Shown here one piece after another: positions 26,889-34,565 of a stretch of 64,000 nucleotides of DNA. Made by a program: the position numbers and the translations under genes. Positions within the stretch are counted from its first letter, which is position 1; each line of letters starts with the position of its first letter. The DNA lies in assembly GCA_016869735.1 (NCBI GenBank), contig VGDL01000006.1, forward strand, positions 1 to 64,000, read 5' to 3'. The stretch comes from Alphaproteobacteria bacterium. GTDB lineage: Bacteria > Pseudomonadota > Alphaproteobacteria > Acetobacterales > Acetobacteraceae. The notes under the pieces are model-generated. The model saw only the letters and a list, made by a program, of their open reading frames with translations. It did no database searches and had not been told where the DNA came from.

Positions 26889-28075
26889 GCCAAAGCCTCT
26901 GCAATGCGCGCGGCGAGCCTTGCCGCGACTTCTTCCTTTTTCATGCGTGGCCAGGCTTCCGTGCCCTTTGGCGTGATCAGCAGCACGGTATTCTCCGCCC
27001 CCCCCATCACATCGCCCGAGACATCATTGGCCACAATCCAGTCGCAGCCCTTCTTCTTCCGCTTGGTGCGCGCATGGTCTTCCAGCTTTTCGGTCTCCGC
27101 CGCGAAACCCACCACCAGCTTCGGTCGGCGCGGCCCGGCGGTGGAAAGGGTGGCAAGGATATCGGGGTTGAGCGCCAAGGCGATTGGCGGCGGCACTTCA
27201 CCCGCGATTTTTTTCAATTTCTGATCGGCAGCCGCGGCACTCCGCCAATCCGCGACCGCTGCCGCGCAAATCGCAACATCGGCGGGCAGGGCGGCTTCAC
27301 ATGCCGCCAGCATATCGCGCGCTGATTCCACGCGCCGCACCGTGACGCCCGGCGGGTCCGGCTGCGCCACTGGGCCGGAAACCAAAGTGACGCGTGCGCC
27401 GAGCGCGGCCAGCGCTGCGGCAATCGCGTGGCCTTGCTTGCCGCTGCTGCGATTGGCGATGTAGCGCACCGGGTCAATCGGTTCATGCGTGGGGCCGCTT
27501 GTCACCAGCACATGGCGCCCTTGCAGGGGCTTTGCAGCGGGGGTCAGCGCTGCCTCAACCGCTTGCAAAAGTGAGGCCGGTTCAATCAACCGACCCGGCC
27601 CCGATTCCGGTTCCGCCATGGCGCCCACTTCCGGCCCGGCAATGCTGATGCCGCGCGCGCGGAGTGTCGCGATATTTGCCTGCGTCGCCGGGTTTTCCCA
27701 CATGGCGGGGTTCATCGCCGGCGCCACCATGATCGGCGCGCGGGTCGCGAGCAGCACGCAAGTCGCCAAATCATCGGCCAGCCCATGGGTGATTTTCGCG
27801 AGCAAATCCGCCGAAGCCGGCGCCACCAGCACCAGGTCCGGCAGGCGCGCCAGGCGGATATGGCCAATCTCGGCCTCGGCCGCCCAAAGATCATCATGCA
27901 CGGCCTGGCCGGTAATGGCAGCCAGCGCTTCCTTGGTGACAAAGCGCGCCCCGCCGGCGGTTAGAATCGCGGTGACAGAAGCCCCCGCCTTGCGCGCAAG
28001 CCGCGTGAATTCCAGCACCTTATAGGCAGCGACGGAGCCCGAGACGATCAGCAGGATTTTGCGACCAGCAATCAT
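26885..28075 (-). CDS. coaBC: Bifunctional phosphopantothenoylcysteine decarboxylase/phosphopantothenate-cysteine ligase
   Basis: Two consecutive coenzyme A biosynthesis steps (396 aa). The N-terminal flavin decarboxylase has SGSVAAYK, catalytic His72 (GHIRL) and PAMNPAMW (119-126). The C-terminal CTP-dependent ligase starts near 188 with [14 protein letters not shown] and RSSGKQG. At the position of the decarboxylase ACGD motif this protein reads AEPESGPGR, without the usual cysteine. I believe several alphaproteobacterial CoaBC proteins also differ here, so it is probably functional, but the variation deserves note. It is divergent from the MFS gene across 117 bases. Confidence 0.94.
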   Translation of the reverse strand: MIAGRKILLIVSGSVAAYKVLEFTRLARKAGASVTAILTAGGARFVTKEALAAITGQAVHDDLWAAEAEIGHIRLARLPDLVLVAPASADLLAKITHGLADDLATCVLLATRAPIMVAPAMNPAMWENPATQANIATLRARGISIAGPEVGAMAEPESGPGRLIEPASLLQAVEAALTPAAKPLQGRHVLVTSGPTHEPIDPVRYIANRSSGKQGHAIAAALAALGARVTLVSGPVAQPDPPGVTVRRVESARDMLAACEAALPADVAICAAAVADWRSAAAADQKLKKIAGEVPPPIALALNPDILATLSTAGPRRPKLVVGFAAETEKLEDHARTKRKKKGCDWIVANDVSGDVMGGAENTVLLITPKGTEAWPRMKKEEVAARLAARIAEALA

Positions 28076-28192
28076 GGCGCAAGCCTAACCCAGAAGCCGC
28101 GTGAATGAAATCAGCCAACCCCCTGGCGCGTGCCCCTGGTTCGGGCATCATGGGCCAAGGCCGCCCAATCAGCGCGGCAAGGGGGAAACTCA

Positions 28193-29455
28193 ATGGCAGG
28201 CGGGAAGCTCCGCGCCACCGGTGTTCTTGCGCCCTTCGGGCAGCGCGGCTTTCGCTTTCAATGGCCGGCTGATCTTGCCACCTCCTGGGCCTTTGAGATG
28301 GAGACGATCATCCTGGGTTGGTATGTGCTGACCGAAACGGGATCGGTCACCTGGCTTGCCATCTTCGGGTCGCTATTGCTGATCGGCACGCTGCTGTCGC
28401 CCATGTTTGGCGTGATGGGGGATCGGGTCGGGCATCGGCGCGTGCTATCCGCCATGCGGGCCTGGTATGCGGTGCTGGCGGCGGTGCTGACCCTTTGTGC
28501 CATGGCGGGGCTGCTTTCCCCCTGGCTGGTCTGTGGCGTGGCCTTTCTAAGCGGCCTGGTGCGCCCTTCCGATATGGGCATGCGCAATGCGCTGATCGCA
28601 ACCGGCATGCCGCCCCCTTTGCTGATGGGCGCGATGGGGATTGAACGCATGAGTGCCGATAGTGCCCGCGTGATTGGCGCGCTGACCGGCGCGGGCTTGG
28701 TTGCGTTTCTTGGCATCGGTCCTGCCTATATGGCCGTGACGGCGATCTATCTTTGCGCCTTTCTGCTTACCTTGCAGGTGGATGAACCGCCGCCCCGCGC
28801 GGCCCAAGGCGTGGTCATGAAAACGCCCTGGGCTGATCTTGGCGATGGCATTGCCTATGCCCGCGCAACGCCGCCCGTGCTGGCCGCGCTGCTGCTGGCC
28901 TGCCTTGCCAATTTCGCCGCCTATCCGATCAGTGGCGGCTTGTTGCCCCATGTGGCGCGCGATGTTTATGGGCTGGATCGCACCGGGCTTGGTTATCTGT
29001 CGGCGAGCTTCGCCGGCGGCGCGATGTTGGGATCTCTTTTCATCAGCGCGCGGGGAGGTGGGCTGCCACCCGCGCGCACCATGCTGGCTGCGTCGCTTTC
29101 CTGGTTCTTGCTGCTGCTGGTTTTCGCGCGGCTGACAGACCCGGTGCTGGGCGGTGTGGTGCTGGCTTTGGCCGGGTTTGTGCAAAGCTTTTGCATGGTG
29201 CCGCTGGCGGTGCTGCTGCTGAGGATCACGCTTAAGGAATTTCGTGGCCGCGTGATGGGGCTCCGCATGCTGGCGGTTTATGGCCTGCCGGTTGGGCTGA
29301 TGATGGCCGGGCCTTTGGTGGGGGAAATCGGCTTTGCCGATGCCGGTGCGCTCTATGCGGGCTTCGGCGCCTTATGCACGGTTGCAATTGCGCTGTTCTG
29401 GCGCGCGCATTTGCTGCCGAGGGAGGTGCCGGCCAATGGGCTGCGCAGCCAATAG
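28193..29455 (+). CDS. MFS transporter
   Basis: Major facilitator superfamily protein (420 aa, about 12 helices). The A-like motif GVMGDRVGHRRVL lies in loop 2-3, and the N-terminal layout (WPADLATSWAFEMETIILGWYVL) resembles the MFS_3/enterobactin-exporter-like group. The ATG at 28193 has a GGGGGAAAC site; a GTG/ATG-open frame extends to 28130 but is less likely. Substrate unknown. It converges on a Bug gene. Confidence 0.87.
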   Translation: MAGGKLRATGVLAPFGQRGFRFQWPADLATSWAFEMETIILGWYVLTETGSVTWLAIFGSLLLIGTLLSPMFGVMGDRVGHRRVLSAMRAWYAVLAAVLTLCAMAGLLSPWLVCGVAFLSGLVRPSDMGMRNALIATGMPPPLLMGAMGIERMSADSARVIGALTGAGLVAFLGIGPAYMAVTAIYLCAFLLTLQVDEPPPRAAQGVVMKTPWADLGDGIAYARATPPVLAALLLACLANFAAYPISGGLLPHVARDVYGLDRTGLGYLSASFAGGAMLGSLFISARGGGLPPARTMLAASLSWFLLLLVFARLTDPVLGGVVLALAGFVQSFCMVPLAVLLLRITLKEFRGRVMGLRMLAVYGLPVGLMMAGPLVGEIGFADAGALYAGFGALCTVAIALFWRAHLLPREVPANGLRSQ

Positions 29456-29470
29456 AACCTTGCCTGTTCA

Positions 29471-29491
29471 GCTGTGTCCAAGGGACACGCT
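29471..29491. terminator. Weak hairpin between convergent MFS and Bug genes
   Basis: An imperfect stem (AGC-T-GTGTCC with GGACAC-GCT, one bulged T, 3-base loop) sits 16 bases after the MFS stop. There is no T tract. It is a possible terminator only because of its position between converging genes. Confidence 0.3.
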
Positions 29492-29568
29492 CTACACCGT
29501 CATTTGGTCGCATTTTCCAGGCCGCCAAGAGATCTCACTTGGCTCGGACGTTTTCCCGAATGCGAGGC

Positions 29569-30561
29569 TTACCCCTGCCGCAACCCCGCGCGTTCCGCTG
29601 CTGCACGCGTCCAAGCTGTTTCCCGTTGCAGAAAGGCCGCGAAGCCTGGGGGCGTGGCCTCCGCCCCGCTGGCCATGAGGCTGCCCATGCCTTCCAGGCG
29701 CGTGCGCACGGCGGGGTCGGCAACGGCGGCGGCGACAGCTTCGCCCAGCGCCTTCGCGACAGGCTCAGGCAGGCCCGTTGGCGCCACAATGCCGACAAAG
29801 GCTGCGGCCTGATAACCGGCCACACCAGCCTCATTCGCCGTTGGCAATTCGGGCGCTTGCGGTAGCCGATCCGCCGCCGCCACTGCCAAAATCCGCACCG
29901 CGCCTTCACAGTGCAAAGGCAGCGCCGTGGAAATTTCCGTAATGGCGCCAGATATGGTGCCTGACACAAGATCAGGCGCCAGCGCGCCCCCGCTGCCATA
30001 AGGGATATGGGTAATGCCGGCCCCGGTCGCCGCATTGAACATCTCAAGCGAAAGATGCGCCGCACTCGCAATGCCGGAAGACCCGAAGCCGAGCCTGCCT
30101 GGATTGGCCTTTGAATGCGCCACAAGTTCGGCCACCGTTCGCACCGGCAGGCTGCGGTGCACAGCAATCACCATGGGCGTGCGCACAAAAAGCCCAATCG
30201 GCATGAAATCGCGCATCGGGTCATAGCCAGGATTGGCCTGCACAGTGGGATTGATCGTGAGCGGCCCATTCGACCCGAGTAGAATAGTGTAACCATCCGG
30301 TCGCATCCGCGCGACCTGCTGGGCGGCGACACTGCCGCCCGCGCCGGCGCGATTTTCCACAATCACAGGCTGGCCAAGCTTCGCCGACATGGCGGGCGCG
30401 CAGGCACGCGCTGTCAGGTCCGAATTCCCGCCCGGCGCGAAGGGCACGATCAGGCGGATGGGCTTATCGGGGAAGGCGGCCTGGGCACGCAGTGGCATTG
30501 ACAGGATTGGCGTTGCGGCAAGGGCTGTCAGCATCGCGCGGCGCGTTGAGGTGAAATTCAT
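29569..30561 (-). CDS. Bug/TctC family solute-binding protein (3 of 6)
   Basis: Periplasmic receptor (330 aa) with a twin-arginine-like start (TSTRRAMLTALAATP) and signal peptide cleavage near AQA-A (about 28). The mature protein begins FPDKPIRLIVPFAPGGNSDLTARA, with THIPYGSGGALAPDLVSG as the ligand-lobe motif. It lies 114 bases downstream of the cupin gene on the same strand, so it may belong to the RuBisCO-like/cupin operon and bind the substrate of that pathway. No TctAB genes are present. Confidence 0.93.
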   Translation of the reverse strand: MNFTSTRRAMLTALAATPILSMPLRAQAAFPDKPIRLIVPFAPGGNSDLTARACAPAMSAKLGQPVIVENRAGAGGSVAAQQVARMRPDGYTILLGSNGPLTINPTVQANPGYDPMRDFMPIGLFVRTPMVIAVHRSLPVRTVAELVAHSKANPGRLGFGSSGIASAAHLSLEMFNAATGAGITHIPYGSGGALAPDLVSGTISGAITEISTALPLHCEGAVRILAVAAADRLPQAPELPTANEAGVAGYQAAAFVGIVAPTGLPEPVAKALGEAVAAAVADPAVRTRLEGMGSLMASGAEATPPGFAAFLQRETAWTRAAAERAGLRQG

Positions 30562-30675
30562 GTTTTCTGTCCGTTTCCCGATTTTGGCGGCAAGCTTGCG
30601 GCGCCCGGGCGGGGCTGGCAGGCCCTTGCTATCGAAGCACTGGCGCGGCTTGGTTATCGGTCAGGGCAACGCGCC

Positions 30676-31110
30676 TTAGACGCGAATGAAGGCAGCAACC
30701 TGGTCACTGCGCCGCAGCGCTGCCAAATCATCTTCGTCCGGCAATTGCGGGCGATCACGCTCGGCCGCCACTAGGCACATAAAGCCAAGCGGCGCATCCT
30801 CAGCCGCACGAAACTGATGCCATTGCAGCGGTCCGATTTCGACCAGATCATGCTCAGCGATATCGGTGATCTCATCACCCACCAGGCAGCCGCCTCGGCC
30901 ACGCAAAATCAGCACCCAATGGATATGCTCATGCCGTTCCAGTGTGGAGTGGCCGCCGGGCTGCACTTCAAAATAGCGCCACTGGACGGGTAGGCTTTCC
31001 GCACCTTCAAACAGGATTTGGCGCGTCACATCCTTGTAGGGACCGCCTTCCTTGTAGGACAGGACGGGCACATTTTCCCAGCCGAAGGCATTGAAGCGAC
31101 GCACGGTCAT
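30676..31110 (-). CDS. Cupin-domain protein paired with RuBisCO-like protein
   Basis: A 144-residue single-domain cupin. The metal-binding motif is visible as GGHSTLERHEHIHWV (three His around residues 59-64) followed by LILRGRG; the second motif GPLQWHQFRA supplies another His. The C-terminal FMCLVAAERDRP signature is shared by cupins I recall next to RuBisCO-like genes. In Rhodospirillum rubrum a cupin acts after a RuBisCO-like isomerase as a methylthioxylulose-5-phosphate methylsulfurylase; whether this one is equivalent is unproven. Its ATG overlaps the RuBisCO-like stop (ATGA). Confidence 0.82.
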   Translation of the reverse strand: MTVRRFNAFGWENVPVLSYKEGGPYKDVTRQILFEGAESLPVQWRYFEVQPGGHSTLERHEHIHWVLILRGRGGCLVGDEITDIAEHDLVEIGPLQWHQFRAAEDAPLGFMCLVAAERDRPQLPDEDDLAALRRSDQVAAFIRV

Positions 31111-32252
31111 TCGGCGGCCTTTCTGGCTGAAACAGCGCTTTCGATGGCGGCGATGAAGGCGCGCGCGCCAATTTCGGGATCGGGCGAATGGCGCATCAGC
31201 GCGCCGCCAATCAGAAACACCGCATCATGGCCAAAAGCCGCCACCATGCTGTCTATGCGTTCAATGGACATGCCACCCGCCGGGGAAGGGAAACCAGATT
31301 TTACCTCGCCCAGCCGTTCCCGCATGGCAATGGCCAGATCGCGGCATTCCTGCTCCGTAAAGGTGAAGCGCCCACCGGCATTGGGAAAGACCGAGATATC
31401 CGCACCAAAAACCCGAAACAACCGCCCGAGCAGCATGGCCGGCGTCATGCCATGCTCAGGGTCATGGAAATGCGTCCCCGAAAAGCTTGGATGAGCCATG
31501 ACCGCGAGGCCGTATTTGCGCGCCAAATAAAAGCCTGTGTCAGGCCCGATCAGCAAGGGTGCGATCAGCGCGCCGGCACAGCCCTCGGCAGCCGCGAAGG
31601 CCATTTGGTCTTCGATTTGATCAAACCGCCCGGAGACCATGGGGAAATAAAGCGTCTTGCGCCCTGTTTTGGCATTGGCGTTGCGGATCGCTTCCTGCAG
31701 CCGGGCCACCCTTTCCCTGAAGGGGTGGAAGGGCTGGTCCATCAGCCCGTGATCATCCTTGATCACATCAAGCCCGCCAAGCGCGTAACCAGCCGCAAGC
31801 CGGGCCAATTCCGGCACGGAAAGCCCAAGCGGCTTGATCGCCGTTGCGGCCAAAGGCCGGCCATAAACGCCAAGCCCTTCCCGCAAGCCCGCCACCCCAA
31901 AACGCGGCCCGCCAAAGGCGCGCAACTGCTCCGTCGTCAGTCGGACATCAATGATCCTGATGCCGCGCCTGATCGAGATATTGCCAAAGACGACATTCAG
32001 CAGATTGGGGATCGAATCATTGACGATATCGGCGCGGTAGCTGATGGCGACATCGAAGGCCCGCGATGGGGAAGGGCAGGGCGTAATGGCTTCAACCTGC
32101 CCCACAATCCCCGCGTCCCAGATGGCCTGCGGCACGCATTCACCCGGGATTTCGACCGTTTCCTCAAGGCAGATATCTTTCGCATGGGCTTCAATGGGCC
32201 GCGAATCATCCGGGGTGATGCGATAGAGAATCTGAAACCGCGGCGCGCCCAT
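31107..32252 (-). CDS. RuBisCO-like protein (form IV large-chain homologue)
   Basis: Homologue of the RuBisCO large subunit (381 aa from the ATG at 32252; a TTG at 32282 is also open). In ATG-start numbering, Lys140 in TAIKPLG matches the proton-shuttle lysine. Lys165 in GLDVIKDDHG matches the carbamylated lysine with Asp167, but the usual metal-binding Glu is His168. His254 (MAHPSF) and a late AGGMSIERI replace the SGGIH region. The loop-6 catalytic lysine is missing, so it cannot fix CO2. The KDDHG pattern resembles the non-photosynthetic form-IV group that includes transcarboxylase/hydrolase enzymes of apionate catabolism. It is coupled to the cupin gene. Substrate unknown. Confidence 0.85.
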   Translation of the reverse strand: MGAPRFQILYRITPDDSRPIEAHAKDICLEETVEIPGECVPQAIWDAGIVGQVEAITPCPSPSRAFDVAISYRADIVNDSIPNLLNVVFGNISIRRGIRIIDVRLTTEQLRAFGGPRFGVAGLREGLGVYGRPLAATAIKPLGLSVPELARLAAGYALGGLDVIKDDHGLMDQPFHPFRERVARLQEAIRNANAKTGRKTLYFPMVSGRFDQIEDQMAFAAAEGCAGALIAPLLIGPDTGFYLARKYGLAVMAHPSFSGTHFHDPEHGMTPAMLLGRLFRVFGADISVFPNAGGRFTFTEQECRDLAIAMRERLGEVKSGFPSPAGGMSIERIDSMVAAFGHDAVFLIGGALMRHSPDPEIGARAFIAAIESAVSARKAAE

Positions 32253-32448
32253 AAAGCCCTGAAACCTCTCCAACCCTGCCAAAGGGCAGCCAAGCCCCCA
32301 AATACCGTCCTGGCGTTTATGGGAGACAATCCCACAATCGCCAAGGTCCCGGCCCCGGCGACTTTCCGGCAGAAGCAGAGCGCCGCCGATTTCACCCGAC
32401 CGCGAAATGCTCTATCCACCTCCCGAAGGTAGCAGCGGGGGCCAAACC

Positions 32449-32892
32449 ATGGCGGAACTCTATTTCTTTGAAGACCTCACGGTGGGGCTGACCGCCAAAT
32501 TTTCCAAAACCATTACGGAAGCCGATATCGTGCTGTTCGCCGCCGTCACCGGCGATACCAACCCCATGCATCTGGATGCGGAATATGCCGCAACCTCCAT
32601 TTTCAAGGAACGCATCGCGCATGGGATGCTGGCGGCGGGTTTGATTACCAAGGTGCTGGGCACGCAGCTCCCCGGGCCGGGCACAATCTATATGTCGCAA
32701 ACGCTGAAGTTCCGCGCCCCGGTGAAAATCGGCGAAACCGTCACCGCCATTGTCGAAGTCGCCGCACTCCATCCCGAAAAGCACCGTGCGACACTGAAAA
32801 CCGTGTGTCTCGTCAAGGGTGAACCGGTGCTAGAGGGGGAGGCTTATGTCTCCGTCCCCTCCCGCGCGGCCATCACCAAAGCGGCGGAGTAA
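32449..32892 (+). CDS. MaoC family (R)-specific enoyl-CoA hydratase-like protein
   Basis: Single hot-dog-fold hydratase (147 aa) like PhaJ, adding water to trans-2-enoyl-CoA. The catalytic Asp36 and His41 lie in TGDTNPMHLD, followed by FKERIAHGMLAAG, as in the family. The ATG at 32449 is chosen; the earlier TTG/ATG frame at 32407 is not family-like. It precedes the LOG gene by four bases, so both may be co-transcribed with ribF. It is divergent from the RuBisCO-like gene. Confidence 0.88.
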   Translation: MAELYFFEDLTVGLTAKFSKTITEADIVLFAAVTGDTNPMHLDAEYAATSIFKERIAHGMLAAGLITKVLGTQLPGPGTIYMSQTLKFRAPVKIGETVTAIVEVAALHPEKHRATLKTVCLVKGEPVLEGEAYVSVPSRAAITKAAE

Positions 32893-32896
32893 GCCC

Positions 32897-33478
32897 ATGC
32901 GCCGCGTTTGCGTCTTTGCCGGTTCCGCCGCCGGCGCCCGCCCGGAGTATGCCGCCGCCGCCGCCGCGCTGGGGCAGGAGATCGCCGCGCGCGGGCTTGG
33001 CCTGGTTTATGGCGGGGGCGGGGTTGGGCTGATGGGCGCGGTTTCCGCCGCCGCGCAGGCCGCAGGAGCCGAGGTGATTGGCATCATTCCCCATGGACTG
33101 GTCGCACGCGAAGCCGGCGCCAAGCAGCTCAAGGATATGCGCGTGGTTGGGTCCATGCATGAACGCAAGGCGCTGATGGCCGAGCTTTCCGATGGCTTCA
33201 TTGTGCTGCCCGGCGGCTATGGCAGCCTGGAAGAAGCCGTGGAAACGCTCACGTGGTTGCAGCTTGGCATTCAGCGCAAGGGCATCGTGTTTGTGGATAC
33301 GCTCGGCTATTGGCAGAAGCTGATGGGCGCACTTGATCACATGGTGGCGGAAGGCTTTGTGCGGGCGGAAATGCGCGAAGCGGCCATGCTGGCGCCGGAT
33401 GGTGCCGCCGCGATTGATGCACTTGCGCGTTTCACGCCGCCCGATGTGCCGCGCTGGCTGAACCCCGGAGAAACCTGA
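32897..33478 (+). CDS. LOG family protein (TIGR00730), nucleoside-monophosphate phosphoribohydrolase-like
   Basis: Rossmann-fold hydrolase (193 aa) of the LONELY GUY family, cleaving the N-glycosidic bond of AMP or cytokinin riboside monophosphates. Family motifs are VYGGGGVGLMG near 38, Arg90-Lys91 in MHERK, and PGGYGSLEE (105-113). The ATG at 32897 is preferred, since the frame upstream lies inside maoC. Its stop overlaps the ribF ATG (TGATG). Confidence 0.93.
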   Translation: MRRVCVFAGSAAGARPEYAAAAAALGQEIAARGLGLVYGGGGVGLMGAVSAAAQAAGAEVIGIIPHGLVAREAGAKQLKDMRVVGSMHERKALMAELSDGFIVLPGGYGSLEEAVETLTWLQLGIQRKGIVFVDTLGYWQKLMGALDHMVAEGFVRAEMREAAMLAPDGAAAIDALARFTPPDVPRWLNPGET

Positions 33479-34404
33479 TGGCAGCGCAAATCTTCGCCGA
33501 TTGGCGGGCCATCCCCAAGGAAGCGCGCGGTGCGACGGTCGCACTCGGCAATTTTGATGGCGTGCATTTGGGCCATGTCGCGGTGCTGAAGGCAGCGCAG
33601 GCGGCGCGGCCTGATCTGCCGCTGGCGGTGCTGAGCTTTGAGCCCCATCCGCGTGAGCATTTCCGCCCGGATGACCCGCCCTTTCGGCTGACCTTGCTGC
33701 CGGCCAAGGCAGCCTGCCTTAGCGATGCCGGGGCGCGGTTTATCTATGCGCTCAGCTTTGATGATGAATTCGCCGCCCTTTCGGCGGAAGCCTTTGTGGA
33801 TCAGGTGCTGCATAAGGCGCTGGGCGCCAAGCATTTGGCCTGCGGGCCGGATTTCGCCTTTGGCCATCGGCGCGGGGGGGATGTGCGTTTTCTGGCGCGT
33901 GAGGCCGCCGCGCGCGGTATGGGGCTTTCCATTGTGCCGCCCGTGGAACAGGGCGGTGAGGCGATATCCTCCACCCGCATTCGCCGGCTGTTGCAGGATG
34001 GCTACCCGGAACGCGCGGCGGAAAAGCTGGGCCGCGCTTGGGAAATCCGCGGCACGGTGGTGCATGGGGATAAGCTTGGCCGCGTGCTGGGCTGGCCCAC
34101 GGCCAATGTTTGGCTCGATCGCCATTTGGAACCGGCGCGCGGCGTTTATGCGGTCACGGTGGCGCTGCCGGGGGGCGGGACAGCGAAGGGCGTTGCGAAT
34201 ATCGGGCGCCGGCCGACACTGGGCGGCGATAAGGTGACGCGGTTGGAGGTTTATATCTTCGATTTCGCGGGCGATATTTACGGCCAGGAAATCGGCGTGC
34301 GGCTGGTGCAGTTCCTGCGCCCGGATGCGAAGTTTGACGGGCTGGAAACGCTCAAGGCCGCGATTGAACAGGATGTGGCCAATGCCCGCGCTGCGCTGGC
34401 TTGA
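33478..34404 (+). CDS. ribF: Bifunctional riboflavin kinase/FAD synthetase
   Basis: Converts riboflavin to FMN and FMN to FAD (308 aa). The N-terminal nucleotidyl transferase has GNFDGVHLGH (24-33) and ISSTRIRRLL; the C-terminal flavokinase has the PTAN motif at 207-210 and the RPTLGG segment. Length is normal for bacterial RibF. It is coupled to LOG and followed by a strong terminator before ileS. ribF upstream of ileS-lspA is a widely conserved order. Confidence 0.96.
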   Translation: MAAQIFADWRAIPKEARGATVALGNFDGVHLGHVAVLKAAQAARPDLPLAVLSFEPHPREHFRPDDPPFRLTLLPAKAACLSDAGARFIYALSFDDEFAALSAEAFVDQVLHKALGAKHLACGPDFAFGHRRGGDVRFLAREAAARGMGLSIVPPVEQGGEAISSTRIRRLLQDGYPERAAEKLGRAWEIRGTVVHGDKLGRVLGWPTANVWLDRHLEPARGVYAVTVALPGGGTAKGVANIGRRPTLGGDKVTRLEVYIFDFAGDIYGQEIGVRLVQFLRPDAKFDGLETLKAAIEQDVANARAALA

Positions 34405-34437
34405 CCACCCGCATGGCCCGCGCCCATAAGCCGCCCC

Positions 34438-34488
34438 ATGAAAATGATGGCGTTCGGCATACGAATTACGCGCCCGGCCTTCTGCTGA
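34438..34488 (+). other. Possible leader peptide ORF before ileS
   Basis: A 16-codon frame (MKMMAFGIRITRPAFC) begins at an ATG 34 bases after ribF and ends with a TGA inside the loop of the terminator hairpin at 34473-34496. It contains two isoleucine codons (ATA at 34459 and ATT at 34465) directly before the hairpin, an arrangement suggestive of attenuation. No clear ribosome site is visible, so translation is doubtful. Confidence 0.2.
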
Positions 34489-34510
34489 AGGCCGGGACCA
34501 AGCGTTTTTT
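34473..34510 (+). terminator. Rho-independent terminator (or attenuator) between ribF and ileS
   Basis: A perfect 9-bp stem (CCCGGCCTT and AAGGCCGGG, 34473-34481 and 34488-34496) with a six-base loop, followed after eight bases by a run of six T at 34505-34510. It ends the maoC-LOG-ribF transcript and lies 55 bases before ileS, so it could also attenuate read-through into ileS. Confidence 0.8.
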
Positions 34511-34565
34511 CGCCACCCCAGCCGCCCCCTCGGCGGCCCGAGATTAGCCCGCAAGGCTCGAAAAC

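Noticed and set aside
30676-32252. True CO2-fixing RuBisCO
   Set aside because: The loop-6 lysine is missing and the metal-site Glu is His; no small subunit or phosphoribulokinase is present.
31188-32432. 414-codon open frame antisense to the RuBisCO-like gene
   Set aside because: Shadow frame; the minus strand has clear motifs and coupled neighbours.
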